From NCBI RefSeq assembly GCF_003970915.1, contig NZ_RXOF01000009.1, forward strand, positions 124,001 to 188,000: a stretch of DNA of 64,000 bases, written 5' to 3'. The position numbers and the translations under genes are program-made. The DNA comes from Hymenobacter gummosus. GTDB lineage: Bacteria > Bacteroidota > Bacteroidia > Cytophagales > Hymenobacteraceae. Numbering within the stretch: the first letter of the stretch is position 1; each line of letters begins with the position of its first letter. The notes beneath the pieces are model-generated. The model saw only the letters and a list, made by a program, of their open reading frames with translations, was not told where the DNA came from and ran no database searches. Of this stretch, positions 27,107 to 36,089 are shown piece by piece.

Positions 27107-27590
27107 TTTACTCGAACCTAGAAAAGAGCTGGACGGAAGCAAGAATATTGCGGCGCGCCGTGCAGCATTATTCTTTTCACCCGTAATTCGCAGCCCTTTT
27201 TACGAAGGCTATTCAATTTACAGCTGGATTTTTTTCCGCTCCCGGGGTTTATTATTTCCACAAATTCTCGGCGAATACGCTGGCCCAACCAAGGTCGTGA
27301 TGACCGAAAACAGATGCCCCCGGAATCATCCCAATAGCCTGTTTTTCTGGCTGGAGCCCTCGTTTTTGTGGCTGACTAATAACTGCCAGGGCGGCGGTGG
27401 TCGATGAAAATGCCTCCTTCGTCCAGACTTACTTGAATTAGCCGCGGCCGCGCCTGAATTTTCGGCGCCTGCGCAAATAAATACGCTGGATTTCAGCCCC
27501 CAGAGAAAAAAACGCTGCGGCCTTACAACGTCTTGCCCGTCATCGGAATCAGCCCCGGTAGATACCTACGCATTTTACCCTACCCCCCGC
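27107..27590. other. Divergent intergenic region, A+T-richer than its surroundings
   Basis: This gap lies between the divergent phosphoesterase and CotH genes and must hold both promoters. Short open frames here lack plausible starts or composition. I see no strong hairpin or repeat. Confidence 0.4.
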
Positions 27591-29303
27591 ATGAAAAACA
27601 CAATTACCCTCCGATTACAATTGCTGGCATTGCTCGTGCTGCTGCCCGCCCTGGGCGCCCGCGCCGGCGACACCCTGCGCGTAGCCGCTCCGCTCTACCA
27701 CCGCGATGCGGCCCACCGGCTCATCCTGGTCAACCAGAGCCTGGCCGCCCTCAACGCGGGCAGCACCGAAAACCGGCAGTTTCTGGCCCTGGACCAGGTC
27801 TACGAGTTTGTGCAGCCGGTGCGCACTTTCCGCACCGATTCGGCCTACCACGTAGCGGCGGGCGGCACCACCTACCAGCTGTACTTCACCGCGCTGCCCA
27901 TCATCCACCTCGACACCCGCCACCAGATTGCGGATACGCCCAGCGTGTACGCCCGTTTTGCGCTGGTGCAGCCCTCGGGCGCCACGGTGCGCGCCAACGC
28001 CGGCGTGGAGTACCGCGGCGCCTCCTCGCAGGCCTACCCGAAGAAGTCGTTTGAGCTGTCGTTCTGGGACGATACCACCGGCGCGGCCTCCCGCGACGTG
28101 GCCCTGCTGGGCATGCGCACCGACAACAAGTACAACCTGCAGGCCATGTACAACGAGCCCCTGCGCCTGCGCAGCAAGGTGGCCAACGCCCTATGGCTGG
28201 AAATACACCAGATTTACTACCAGGCCCAGGAGCCCGAGGCCAAAAACGGCATTGCCGCCGAGTACGTGGAGGTGTTCGTCAACGACGAGTACCGCGGCGT
28301 GTACGCCCTCAGTGAGCGGGTTGACCGCAAGCAGCTCAAGCTGAAGAAGTACGCTAACAACACCATCACCGGGGAGCTGTACAAGGGCGCCGACTGGGTG
28401 GGCGGGGCCACCACCTTCTCCGCCGTGCCGCCCTTCGATAACCGCTTCGATACCTGGGGCGGCTTCGAGTACAAGCACCCCGAGGAGCGCATCGACTGGA
28501 CCTACCTCAGCAACTTCTGCTCCTTCGTCGTCAGCAGCTCCGACGCCGACTTCTACAGCAGCTACAAGCAGAAATTCCACCTCGGCAACGCGGTCGACTA
28601 CTACCTGTTTCTGAACCTGACTCGCGCCCTCGACAACACCGGCAAAAACCTCTACATCGCCAAGTACAAGCAGGGCGAGCCGTACTACTACGTGCCCTGG
28701 GACCTCGACGGCGTGTTCGGCACCGACTGGTCGGGCGGCTACACCGGCTCCGTCAACGACATTCTCTCCAACGGCTTCTACGACCGGCTGGAGCGGGACT
28801 GCTCGCCCGGCGGCTTCCGCGAAACCCTGCGCACCCGCTGGGCCGCCCTGCGCGCCACCGTGCTGACGGAGGCCCACATCATGGCCAAGTTCCGGGCAAA
28901 CTACGACTACCTGCAGGGCAACAACGTGTACGCCCGCGAGCAGCTGGTGTGGAGCGCCTTCCGGGCCGATTCGGCCGACCTGGCTTCCACCGCCGCCTGG
29001 GTGCGCCAGCGCCTCGGCTACCTCGACGGGGAGTTCGGGCAGGCCTGCATCACGGCCGCCGTGCGCCAGACGCCCGGCCTGCTTAAGCTCTACCCCAACC
29101 CCGCCACGGAGGTGCTGCGGGTGGAGTGCACCGCCCCCGCCTACGAGCTGAGCATCCGGGATTTGAACGGCCGCGTGGTGCTGCAAACCGCCCTGAAAGG
29201 CCCGCAGAACCAGGTCAACATCGGGGCGCTGCGCGCCGGGCTGTACGTGGTGACGGTGCAGACGCCCACCGCCACGGCTACGCAGAAGCTGGTGGTGGAG
29301 TAG
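27591..29303 (+). CDS. CotH-family secreted protein kinase with T9SS sorting domain
   Basis: A 570-residue exported protein starting MKNTITLRLQLLALLVLLPA. The central 350 residues follow the CotH kinase pattern: VEYRGASSQAYPKKSFELSF, then MRTDNKYNLQAMYNEPLRLR, VFVNDEYRGVYALSERVD, and the acidic catalytic-type motif WDLDG. CotH proteins phosphorylate Ser residues of secreted or coat proteins; the target here is unknown. The C-terminus is a type A T9SS sorting domain (LYPNPATEVLRVE through GLYVVTVQTP). It is transcribed alone, and a large palindrome lies downstream. Confidence 0.88.
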   Translation: MKNTITLRLQLLALLVLLPALGARAGDTLRVAAPLYHRDAAHRLILVNQSLAALNAGSTENRQFLALDQVYEFVQPVRTFRTDSAYHVAAGGTTYQLYFTALPIIHLDTRHQIADTPSVYARFALVQPSGATVRANAGVEYRGASSQAYPKKSFELSFWDDTTGAASRDVALLGMRTDNKYNLQAMYNEPLRLRSKVANALWLEIHQIYYQAQEPEAKNGIAAEYVEVFVNDEYRGVYALSERVDRKQLKLKKYANNTITGELYKGADWVGGATTFSAVPPFDNRFDTWGGFEYKHPEERIDWTYLSNFCSFVVSSSDADFYSSYKQKFHLGNAVDYYLFLNLTRALDNTGKNLYIAKYKQGEPYYYVPWDLDGVFGTDWSGGYTGSVNDILSNGFYDRLERDCSPGGFRETLRTRWAALRATVLTEAHIMAKFRANYDYLQGNNVYAREQLVWSAFRADSADLASTAAWVRQRLGYLDGEFGQACITAAVRQTPGLLKLYPNPATEVLRVECTAPAYELSIRDLNGRVVLQTALKGPQNQVNIGALRAGLYVVTVQTPTATATQKLVVE

Positions 29304-29335
29304 CTGCTTTCCGCAGCTTGCCGGCCGCCACCCAG

Positions 29336-29490
29336 CCGCGTAGCGGCGTCACGTCAATAGCACGTCAAGAGCAAGAACGTCCTGAGCTCCGGAGGAGCGG
29401 CACTTCAAACCGCGCAGGTAAGGTGCCGCTCCTCCGGAGCTCGGGGCATTCTTGTGGGACGTAAGCTATTGACGTGACGCCGCTACGCGG
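29336..29490. repeat. 155-bp nested palindrome
   Basis: Perfect 26-base outer arms (29336-29361 and 29465-29490) enclose perfect 20-base inner arms (29384-29403 and 29423-29442) around a 19-base centre. There is no T-run. It lies 32 bases after the CotH stop and may serve as a terminator, but its size and nesting suggest a mobile REP/MITE-type unit. Confidence 0.85.
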
Positions 29491-29536
29491 CTGAGTGTTA
29501 CTTACACCAAACACGGGCAACAGACGTTATCAGCGC

Positions 29537-30451
29537 ATGCTAAAACGACTATTCCAACGACTACGCCCGCTACTACCCTACCTCAATATCCTGCTGGCCG
29601 GCGCCGCCTACATGGCCAACGAGTATTTCGTGCAGGGCTTCTGCCAGCCGGTAACCTGGGCAGCCTGGGTGTTGGGGCTGAGTACGGCTGCGTTTCTCGC
29701 CTGGCCCTGGCTGCAGCGGGCACCCCGCGCCGTGCAGGTCGTAGCCATGCTGCTACAAGGTCTGAGCTTCACTGTCTGCCTCTACTGCGCGTGGTTTATC
29801 GGGCTGGAACCTCGGTACTATCTGGTCGGGCTGCTGCTGGGATTTCTGCCGCTGCTGGTGTGGGTGCCGGTATTTTTCGGGGTGCAGTTGTGGCACCGGA
29901 TGCGCACGGCTGCGCTGCCGTACGCCCGCCTCTGGTTTGGCCTGGGTGTCCTGGCGCTGCTGCCCGCCCAGCTCTGGGCTGAGTGGCAGTACCAGCAGTT
30001 CCAAGCGGCCGTCAGCAGAGTCCACATCGACCCACGGTACAACGCCGCGCCCTACGCGGCCGCCATGCGACGGGTACTGCCGCGCAGCTATGTCACCGAA
30101 CGGGTGCTGGGCATGCGGTTTCGCTACCACACTTACCCCAATTTTGAGGAAGACGGCTGGCGCCCGCCCCTGCACGATCCACTGCTGACCGTTCTCATGC
30201 GGGGCGAGCTGTGGCATAATGACCCGTTCTACTGGCTGGGCATCGAGCGGCGGGCGGCGCTGTATCAGCACCTGTTCCCGGGTATGCGAGCCAAAGCAAA
30301 CTGCGCCTGCGGCCGCAGCAGCGACGCCACCGGCTACTGGCGCTGGCAACCGGAATGGAACCCGCCGGGCGTGCCGCGTTCCTGGGCCGGGCTCGACAGC
30401 CTCAGCGCGTTGCCAGTCCGCCCATTAAGGTCGATGATGGGGGGACGCTAG
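29537..30451 (+). CDS. Multi-pass membrane protein of unknown function
   Basis: A 304-residue protein. The start at 29537 (MLKRLFQRLRPLLPYLNILL) puts basic residues before the first helix. Four membrane helices are seen between residues 15 and 160 (for example AAWVLGLSTAAFLAWPWL and YLVGLLLGFLPLLVWVPVFF). A soluble C-terminal part of about 140 residues follows, with many Trp and Arg (WHNDPFYWLGIERRAALYQ) and a CAC motif. I do not recognise the family. It is single-gene, between the palindrome and the nrdA promoter. Confidence 0.65.
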   Translation: MLKRLFQRLRPLLPYLNILLAGAAYMANEYFVQGFCQPVTWAAWVLGLSTAAFLAWPWLQRAPRAVQVVAMLLQGLSFTVCLYCAWFIGLEPRYYLVGLLLGFLPLLVWVPVFFGVQLWHRMRTAALPYARLWFGLGVLALLPAQLWAEWQYQQFQAAVSRVHIDPRYNAAPYAAAMRRVLPRSYVTERVLGMRFRYHTYPNFEEDGWRPPLHDPLLTVLMRGELWHNDPFYWLGIERRAALYQHLFPGMRAKANCACGRSSDATGYWRWQPEWNPPGVPRSWAGLDSLSALPVRPLRSMMGGR

Positions 30452-30640
30452 CGCTGGTTTGTGCGGACGCCAGCCCGCCAGAACGAATCAGTGCAATCAG
30501 CGAATCATCATCACCATCAGCGCCCCAACCAGCTTAGCAAAACCGGCCGAAATCAGCAACCCGATTTTGCCCGCTGCGGCAACCAAAAACGACCCGCGAA
30601 AAAACCCGGCAAATCGGCCCGTAGGGTAGCCAGAACCGAT

Positions 30641-30699
30641 TGTGGAAAACTTTCCGGGCGCGAACTGATTCAGGCAAACAACGCGGCCGAGTATATTCG
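30641..30699 (+). promoter_or_regulatory. nrdA control region: DnaA-box-like word plus -7 element
   Basis: TGTGGAAAACTTT (30641-30653) is identical to a 13-mer upstream of nrdB. TATATTCG (30692-30699) resembles TAnnTTTG and would be the -7 box, with a leader of about 120 bases. The box sits about 50 bases upstream of that -7 element. The rest of the gap 30452-30823 shows no supported gene. Confidence 0.5.
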
Positions 30700-30823
30700 G
30701 ACAGTTCACGGCGCGGGCCTGGTATGAAACGAGGGGGCGGAAGCCGTTCTTGGTCTGCCAGGCCCGCGCCGGCACAACCCACACACCTTCAATTCTTTCC
30801 TCTCCAAACCTTGCCCCACGCCT

Positions 30824-33193
30824 ATGCTGGTAATTAAACGCGACGGTCGGCGCGAGTCCGTCAAGTTCGATAAAGTCACGGCCCGCATCGAAAAGCTCTG
30901 CTACGGGCTGAACATGCTCTTCGTCTCCCCCATTGAGGTGGCCAAGAAGGTCATCGACGGGATTTACGACGGCGTGACGACCGTGGAGCTGGACAACCTG
31001 GCCGCCGAAACCGCCGCCTCGCTCACCACCAAGCACCCGGATTACGCCATCCTCGCCGCCCGCATTGCGGTGAGCAACCTGCACAAGGTCACGTCGAAGT
31101 CCTTCTCCTCGACGATGAAGCGCCTCTACACCTACGAGGACCCCAAAAACGGCGACAACGCCTCTCTGGTAGCCCGCGACGTGTGGGAAGTGGTGCACAA
31201 GCACGCCGCCCAGCTCGACTCGGCCATCATCTACGACCGGGACTACAACTACGACTACTTCGGCTTCAAGACGCTGGAGCGTAGCTACCTGCTGCGCCTC
31301 GACGGCAAGGTGGTGGAGCGGCCCCAGCACATGCTGATGCGCGTGGCCGTGGGCATTCACAAGGACGACATCGAGCAGGCCATCGAGACCTACAACCTGA
31401 TGTCGGAGCGCTGGTTTACCCACGCTACGCCTACCCTCTTCAACGCCGGCACGCCCAAGCCGCAGCTCAGCTCCTGCTTCCTGCTGACGATGAAAGACGA
31501 CAGCATCGAGGGCATCTATGACACGCTCAAGAACTGCGCGCTGATTTCGCAGTCGGCGGGCGGTATCGGCCTGGCCGTGCACAATGTGCGCGCTACCGGT
31601 AGCTACATCAAGGGCACGAATGGCACTTCCAACGGGCTGGTGCCGATGCTGAAGGTGTTCAACGACACGGCCCGCTACGTGGACCAGGGCGGCGGCAAGC
31701 GCAAGGGCGCCTTCGCCATCTACATCGAGCCCTGGCACGCCGACATCTTCGAGTTCCTGGACCTGAAGAAGAACCACGGCAAGGAGGAAATGCGCGCCCG
31801 CGACCTGTTCTACGCCCTGTGGGTGAACGACCTGTTCATGAAACGCGTGGAAGCCAACACCGACTGGACGCTGATGTGCCCCCACGAGTGCCCCGGCCTC
31901 GACACCAGCTGGGGCGAGGACTTCGAGCGCCTGTACCAGAAGTACGAGCGCGAAGGCCGCGGCCGCAAGACCATCAAGGCCCAGGACCTGTGGTTTGCGG
32001 TGCTGGAAAGCCAGACCGAGACGGGCACGCCCTACATGCTGTTTAAGGACGCGGCCAACCGCAAATCCAACCAGCAGAACCTGGGCACCATCAAGTCGTC
32101 GAACCTGTGCACCGAAATCATGGAGTACACGGATGCCGACGAAATTGCCGTCTGCAACCTGGCTTCGCTGGCTTTGCCGCGCTACGTATCCGAGCAGGAC
32201 GGTAAGCCCTTCTTCGACCACCAGCGTCTGTTCGAGGTGACCTACCACGCCACCAAGAACCTCAACAAGGTTATCGACATCAACTACTACCCCGTGCCGG
32301 AAGCGGAGCGCTCCAACAAGCGCCACCGCCCCATCGGCCTGGGCGTGCAGGGTCTGGCCGATACCTTCATTGCCCTGCGCATGCCCTTCGAGAGCGAGGA
32401 AGCCAAGGGCCTGAACAAGGACATCTTCGAAACCATCTACTTCGCCGCCGTCACGGCCTCCAAGGACCTCGCCAAGCGCGACGGGCACTACGAGACCTTC
32501 CCCGGCTCGCCCATGAGCAAGGGCCAGTTCCAGTTCGATATGTGGGGCGTGACCCCCGAATCGGGCCGCTGGGACTGGGCTGCGCTGCGGGCCGAGGTGA
32601 TGGAGCACGGCGTACGCAACTCGCTGCTGGTGGCCCCCATGCCCACCGCCAGCACCGCCCAGATTCTGGGCAACAACGAGTCGTTTGAGCCTTACACCTC
32701 CAACATCTACGTGCGCCGCGTGCTCAGCGGGGAGTTTATGGTGGTGAACAAGCACCTGCTCAAGGACCTGGTGAAGCTGGGCCTCTGGAACGACCAGATG
32801 AAGCAGGACATCATTGCCCGCAACGGCTCGGTGCAGGACATTCCGGCCATCCCGCAGCACATCAAGGACCTGTACAAGACGGTTTGGGAAATTTCGCAGC
32901 GTACCATCATCGACATGGCCGCTGACCGCGGGGCTTACATCTGCCAGAGCCAGAGCCTGAACCTGCACGTGCAGAACCCCAACTTCGGCAAGCTCACCTC
33001 CATGCACTTCCACGCCTGGAAAAAGGGCCTGAAAACCGGCATGTACTACCTGCGCACCAAAGCCGCCGCCGACGCCATCAAGTTCACCGTGCAGAAGCAA
33101 GCCGCCGAAACGCTGGAACCCGTGTATGACCAGGCCGCCGCAATGGCCTGCTCCCTGGATAATCCCGACGCCTGCGAAGCCTGTAGCGCGTAG
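30824..33193 (+). CDS. nrdA: Class I ribonucleotide reductase, large (catalytic) subunit
   Basis: A 789-residue subunit that reduces ribonucleoside diphosphates. Residues 1-90 form an ATP cone ([20 protein letters not shown]), so allosteric activity control by ATP/dATP is expected. Active-site residues are Asn427, Cys429 (thiyl radical) and Glu431 in NLCTE, with the redox pair Cys218 (SSCFLL) and Cys444 (VCNLAS). The C-terminal swinging-arm pair is Cys784/Cys787. It pairs with nrdB, about 5 kb upstream, and shares a promoter motif with it. Confidence 0.97.
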   Translation: MLVIKRDGRRESVKFDKVTARIEKLCYGLNMLFVSPIEVAKKVIDGIYDGVTTVELDNLAAETAASLTTKHPDYAILAARIAVSNLHKVTSKSFSSTMKRLYTYEDPKNGDNASLVARDVWEVVHKHAAQLDSAIIYDRDYNYDYFGFKTLERSYLLRLDGKVVERPQHMLMRVAVGIHKDDIEQAIETYNLMSERWFTHATPTLFNAGTPKPQLSSCFLLTMKDDSIEGIYDTLKNCALISQSAGGIGLAVHNVRATGSYIKGTNGTSNGLVPMLKVFNDTARYVDQGGGKRKGAFAIYIEPWHADIFEFLDLKKNHGKEEMRARDLFYALWVNDLFMKRVEANTDWTLMCPHECPGLDTSWGEDFERLYQKYEREGRGRKTIKAQDLWFAVLESQTETGTPYMLFKDAANRKSNQQNLGTIKSSNLCTEIMEYTDADEIAVCNLASLALPRYVSEQDGKPFFDHQRLFEVTYHATKNLNKVIDINYYPVPEAERSNKRHRPIGLGVQGLADTFIALRMPFESEEAKGLNKDIFETIYFAAVTASKDLAKRDGHYETFPGSPMSKGQFQFDMWGVTPESGRWDWAALRAEVMEHGVRNSLLVAPMPTASTAQILGNNESFEPYTSNIYVRRVLSGEFMVVNKHLLKDLVKLGLWNDQMKQDIIARNGSVQDIPAIPQHIKDLYKTVWEISQRTIIDMAADRGAYICQSQSLNLHVQNPNFGKLTSMHFHAWKKGLKTGMYYLRTKAAADAIKFTVQKQAAETLEPVYDQAAAMACSLDNPDACEACSA

Positions 33194-33220
33194 GATAATT
33201 TCAAATACCTTGGTATAATT

Positions 33221-33255
33221 AAGGCCCGTTTATCTATTGGATAAGCGGGCCTTTA
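33221..33255 (+). terminator. Intrinsic terminator after nrdA
   Basis: A stem of about 13 bp (33221-33233 with 33241-33253, one mismatch) is followed by a short T/A run. It marks the boundary between the G+C-rich core and the A+T-rich gene that follows. Confidence 0.75.
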
Positions 33256-33280
33256 TACATAAAAAATAAAGACCAAGACG

Positions 33281-34339
33281 ATGCAAACTGTCAAACGAGT
33301 TTTTCTTGTGGGAAATGGATTTAATTATTTGGTAGCAAATATTATTAAGAGTCATGACGGAACTGGTTTATCAAAGCGGGTCGTCGATGCAAAGGACGCT
33401 TGTATCAATAACATTGAATTTCTTACTCGTCTCTGGGAGCGTTTTGATGAAGCATTTGCAGAGTTGAAGAAAGAAGCTAAGGGTTTGAATGAAGAAGAGT
33501 TGATAGGGCTTGTTCAGTGTGTAATTAACTTCTTGTCATGTTTAGAAGGCCTAGTTGAGAATGTAGATATTAGTCAGATACAAAAACTCCTGGGTACTCT
33601 ATTTGACAAATTCCTAGTTCAGAAAGTCATTGAAATAGCCCAAGATTTCAGACGACACGAGAACATAGAGGAATATAAACACATAAAACAGTATTTTAAG
33701 ATTATACCGTATGAAATTGAATCATTTATAAAGAGTAATCCACAATGCCTATTTAATTTATATACTACAAACTACGATGGTATACTAGAAACAGTATTTG
33801 CAAAAGAAAGAAGAGAAGGTGTGTCTGGCTTCTTAGGGGAAGATGGTTTTATAAGAAAAATTTCTGAAAACCCTGTACGTCTTGCACTTGACAGAACGCG
33901 TCTTGAAAATCAAAAAATTAAGTTTCTACATTTACATGGTTCATACAAATTCGCTAAGAATTTTGGCATGACGTGCAAAATCCTTGGCAACACTCAAAAC
34001 AATAATCCGGTGATGGTATTTAATAGACCCGAACATAAAGGCAATCTTGTCAGAGGTGACGATGTGCTTAACACATATTTTGAAAAATTGCGCCGTGATT
34101 TGTCAACATGTGACAAGTTTATCATACTTGGAAATTCAATGAGGAACGAACCGCATATAAAAGAGTTACTAAGGGATAGTATAAGGTCAGAGGCCACAAT
34201 TGTAGTATGCTCTAGGAATCCAAAGGAAATAAAAGACCAGATAAAGTCATTCGTGAGATGTAAAATCGAAGAGGAAAGCACTCAAAGTATTACAAGCGAG
34301 GTTGATTTGATTGATTTTCTAATCAAGGTACTTTCTTAA
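33281..34339 (+). CDS. Stand-alone SIR2-like protein in an A+T-rich island, putative defence effector
   Basis: A 352-residue protein with SIR2-like (SIR2_2/AbiH-like) nucleotide-fold hallmarks: VGNGFN at residues 10-15, TTNYD at 162-166, HLHGS at 217-221, and FIILGNSMRNEP near 280. Relatives in phage defence are NADases or NAD+-binding sensors; activity here is inferred, with Asn164 and His219 as candidate catalytic residues. There is no membrane segment or fused partner domain. The gene is about one-third G+C by eye, in sharp contrast to nrdA, and its codon use differs, indicating recent transfer. No Argonaute, HerA or TIR partner adjoins it. Confidence 0.7.
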   Translation: MQTVKRVFLVGNGFNYLVANIIKSHDGTGLSKRVVDAKDACINNIEFLTRLWERFDEAFAELKKEAKGLNEEELIGLVQCVINFLSCLEGLVENVDISQIQKLLGTLFDKFLVQKVIEIAQDFRRHENIEEYKHIKQYFKIIPYEIESFIKSNPQCLFNLYTTNYDGILETVFAKERREGVSGFLGEDGFIRKISENPVRLALDRTRLENQKIKFLHLHGSYKFAKNFGMTCKILGNTQNNNPVMVFNRPEHKGNLVRGDDVLNTYFEKLRRDLSTCDKFIILGNSMRNEPHIKELLRDSIRSEATIVVCSRNPKEIKDQIKSFVRCKIEEESTQSITSEVDLIDFLIKVLS

Positions 34340-34414
34340 AATATATTTAACAACTGTTCTTGTTTAGCATAACTTTATGGTAGTATAACTACAGTTTCTC
34401 AATCCTCACTAGCA

Positions 34415-34705
34415 ATGTTCGATTCCTACGAAACCGACTTCGGCAAAGTCAACTGGAACTGGTGCCACAGCGTGTGCATCCAAATGCACGAGATAGAAGA
34501 ACTACTCGGGCTACCGACACGAACGGAGCTTTACCTGAAGTCGGCGCATGAGTATGAAGTGGTTGGCTACACGAGCGAACGAAAATTTCTTTCCGTTACT
34601 TTCATTTTAGCAGCCGACCGCATCGTCGTTGAAAACGTAAACCTGCCTAGTTATGAAAGCATCCGAGACGTCATCATCCGCCAATTCCTCGCCGCGGCCG
34701 AGTGA
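34415..34705 (+). CDS. Small hypothetical protein, first gene of a two-gene unit
   Basis: A 96-residue soluble protein beginning MFDSYETDFGKVNWNWCHSV. The second half is a beta-alpha pattern (KFLSVTFILAADRIVVENVN). I do not recognise it. A gap of 7 bases separates its stop from the next ATG, and a terminator follows that gene, so the two form a small operon. Size and layout are like toxin-antitoxin pairs but no known family motif supports that. Base composition is intermediate between the A+T-rich gene before it and the genome norm. Confidence 0.55.
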   Translation: MFDSYETDFGKVNWNWCHSVCIQMHEIEELLGLPTRTELYLKSAHEYEVVGYTSERKFLSVTFILAADRIVVENVNLPSYESIRDVIIRQFLAAAE

Positions 34706-34712
34706 TTTCAGC

Positions 34713-34856
34713 ATGACCGGCGAGCCAGTAGAAGCCGTGGAAGCCAAGCGCATCAGTGGGCCGCTCTCGAAGCAGGAGTTTCTGGCCTACCTGCGCAAGA
34801 TTGGCAAGCTGCCACCGGGTGCGGAGTGGCAAGTAGGAGCTAAAACCGGTTCCTGA
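34713..34856 (+). CDS. Very small hypothetical protein, second gene of the unit
   Basis: A 47-residue protein beginning MTGEPVEAVEAKRISGPLSK. It has a basic amphipathic stretch (KQEFLAYLRKIGKLPPG) and no signal peptide. It follows the 34415 gene by 7 bases and is followed after 8 bases by an intrinsic terminator. I do not recognise it. The frame is open upstream of this ATG, so a slightly longer product overlapping the first gene is possible. Confidence 0.45.
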   Translation: MTGEPVEAVEAKRISGPLSKQEFLAYLRKIGKLPPGAEWQVGAKTGS

Positions 34857-34864
34857 TAACTTGT

Positions 34865-34894
34865 AAGCCCCTGCCGCGAGGTTGGGGCTTTTTT
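34865..34894 (+). terminator. Intrinsic terminator
   Basis: A 7-bp stem (AAGCCCC with GGGGCTT) has a 12-base loop and is followed by TTTTTT. It ends the two-gene unit. Confidence 0.8.
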
Positions 34895-34916
34895 GTGACT
34901 CTTATTGTCAGTTGCT

Positions 34917-35282
34917 ATGGGCATGTTCAATACGCTGCACGCGCCGCTTCTGTGTCCCGCTTGTCACTTCATCTGCTTAGGCAGCTTTCAATTCAATTTT
35001 GGTATGACGTGGTTACTGGATTACCAGCTAGGGGATAGGCTGGAATGGGATGGAGGCAGGAGTGATATAGGGGTGCCGCAGCTGCCGAAGGTGAAAATCT
35101 ATGCCCTGTTGGTAAATGTCACCTGCCCAAACTGTGGCGCTACGCGGGGTGAGTACGAAGACGAGTTTGACCTTTACGCCGAGAATGATGTGCTGCTATC
35201 CTTGATGCCGATGGAGACATACGACATCTATGCGAATGAGCCCAAGGCAGAAGGTCAGTTTGCAATAGTGTATTCTTGGTAA
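34917..35282 (+). CDS. Zinc-ribbon-like hypothetical protein
   Basis: A 121-residue protein. The ATG at 34917 (MGMFNTLHAPLLCPACHFIC) is preferred to an in-frame TTG four codons upstream. Two Cys pairs, CPAC near residue 13 and CPNC near residue 80, could bind one zinc ion as a split ribbon. The rest is beta-rich and acidic. There is no signal or membrane segment. The family is unknown to me. A repeat-family hairpin follows it and probably terminates it. Confidence 0.6.
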   Translation: MGMFNTLHAPLLCPACHFICLGSFQFNFGMTWLLDYQLGDRLEWDGGRSDIGVPQLPKVKIYALLVNVTCPNCGATRGEYEDEFDLYAENDVLLSLMPMETYDIYANEPKAEGQFAIVYSW

Positions 35283-35313
35283 CAAGCCGCCCCCAGTGTC
35301 CCCCAAGACACTC

Positions 35314-35348
35314 CCCGCCGCCCGGATACTAGCCATCCGGGCGGCGGG
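35314..35348. repeat. Hairpin family copy R1
   Basis: A perfect 14-bp stem (35314-35327 with 35335-35348), preceded by CCCCAAGACAC. It belongs to a family of four (see 35713, 38459, 39239). It sits just after a gene end and probably acts as a terminator. Confidence 0.85.
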
Positions 35349-35385
35349 ACTATTTTAGCAGTTCCACCTTCCTTTGAAACACCGG

Positions 35386-35694
35386 ATGAACCGCCTGCTG
35401 ATTCTTAGCCTATTCTGGCTGCTGAGTACCGAAGCCATGTGCGCCCCTCCCGGAGTACTGTTGGTGCAGCTAAAACCGTATGTCGGCACCATTATGGTCA
35501 CCCGCGGGGTTGGCAAGACCGAAACCATTCAGCAAAAGCCAAACATTCCAAAGCACGAGCAAGAAAATATTGAACAGTTGCACACCCTGTTTGCGAAGCT
35601 CTATAGCGAAGGGTTCGTGCTGCAAAACAGTGCTACCTCTGGTAGTGTGACGCTGCACACCGAAATAGTAACCTACGTATTTGTGAAGCCCTGA
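35386..35694 (+). CDS. Small secreted hypothetical protein
   Basis: A 102-residue protein. The ATG at 35386 gives a signal peptide (MNRLLILSLFWLLSTEAMCA). The mature part is about 80 residues, mixed alpha/beta, and includes EQLHTLFAKLYSEGFVLQNS and TEIVTYVFVKP. I do not recognise it. It lies between two copies of the hairpin family, so it is a single-gene transcript. Confidence 0.55.
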   Translation: MNRLLILSLFWLLSTEAMCAPPGVLLVQLKPYVGTIMVTRGVGKTETIQQKPNIPKHEQENIEQLHTLFAKLYSEGFVLQNSATSGSVTLHTEIVTYVFVKP

Positions 35695-35712
35695 ACGTAG
35701 CCCCAAGACACC

Positions 35713-35747
35713 ACCGCTGCCCGGATACTGGCTATGCGGGCGGCGGT
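35713..35747. repeat. Hairpin family copy R2
   Basis: A 14-base arm pair (35713-35726 with 35734-35747) with two mismatches to the perfect stem. As in R1 it is preceded by CCCCAAGACAC. Confidence 0.8.
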
Positions 35748-35791
35748 GTTCGTTTTCAAGCGCCCAAATAGGACCTACCTAACGCTACCCC

Positions 35792-36000
35792 AGTGGAAGT
35801 AGCTCAAAACCGATGGTTTCCGGGCACCTGCTTAGTGGAAGCCGCTCGAAAACCATTCGTTTTGGCGGCATTCCAAGTGGAAATTGCCCGGAAACCATGC
35901 AAACCGTGCCATTACCACTAAGAATGTGCCCGGAAACCAGTGTTTAAGAGCAGATCCACTGGGAAGTTGCTTCCAAACCATGCGTTTTGAGCCGCTGCCA
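35792..36000. repeat. Five-unit 42-bp repeat array of alternating 21-bp half-units
   Basis: Units begin at 35792, 35834, 35876, 35918 and 35959, so the spacing is 42, 42, 42 and 41 bases. Each unit runs AGTGGAAGnnGCTCGAAAACC and then an inverted, degenerate copy of the same half. The period is thus twice 21, the period of the array at 5401, and both arrays are built of dyads. It fills most of the 395-base gap upstream of the gene at 36090. Confidence 0.85.
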
Positions 36001-36089
36001 CTGACACTTGGTTTTTTTAGCTACAACTGATAGTATTTTCGCTATACAAGCCTATATTCCAAGACAAATACAACAAAACACCTTTATCC

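Noticed and set aside
25614-30823. nrdB and nrdA as one operon
   Set aside because: A strong terminator follows nrdB and unrelated genes, one of them on the opposite strand, lie between.
30497-33100. Long minus-strand frame opposite nrdA, with a hydrophobic tail at 30497-30620
   Set aside because: The main part is the nrdA shadow. The tail could encode a short membrane peptide, but no ATG with a suitable spacing exists there, so I do not call it.
35792-36000. CRISPR array
   Set aside because: Repeats are degenerate, 42 bases apart and made of inverted halves; there are no unique spacers of constant length and no cas genes.
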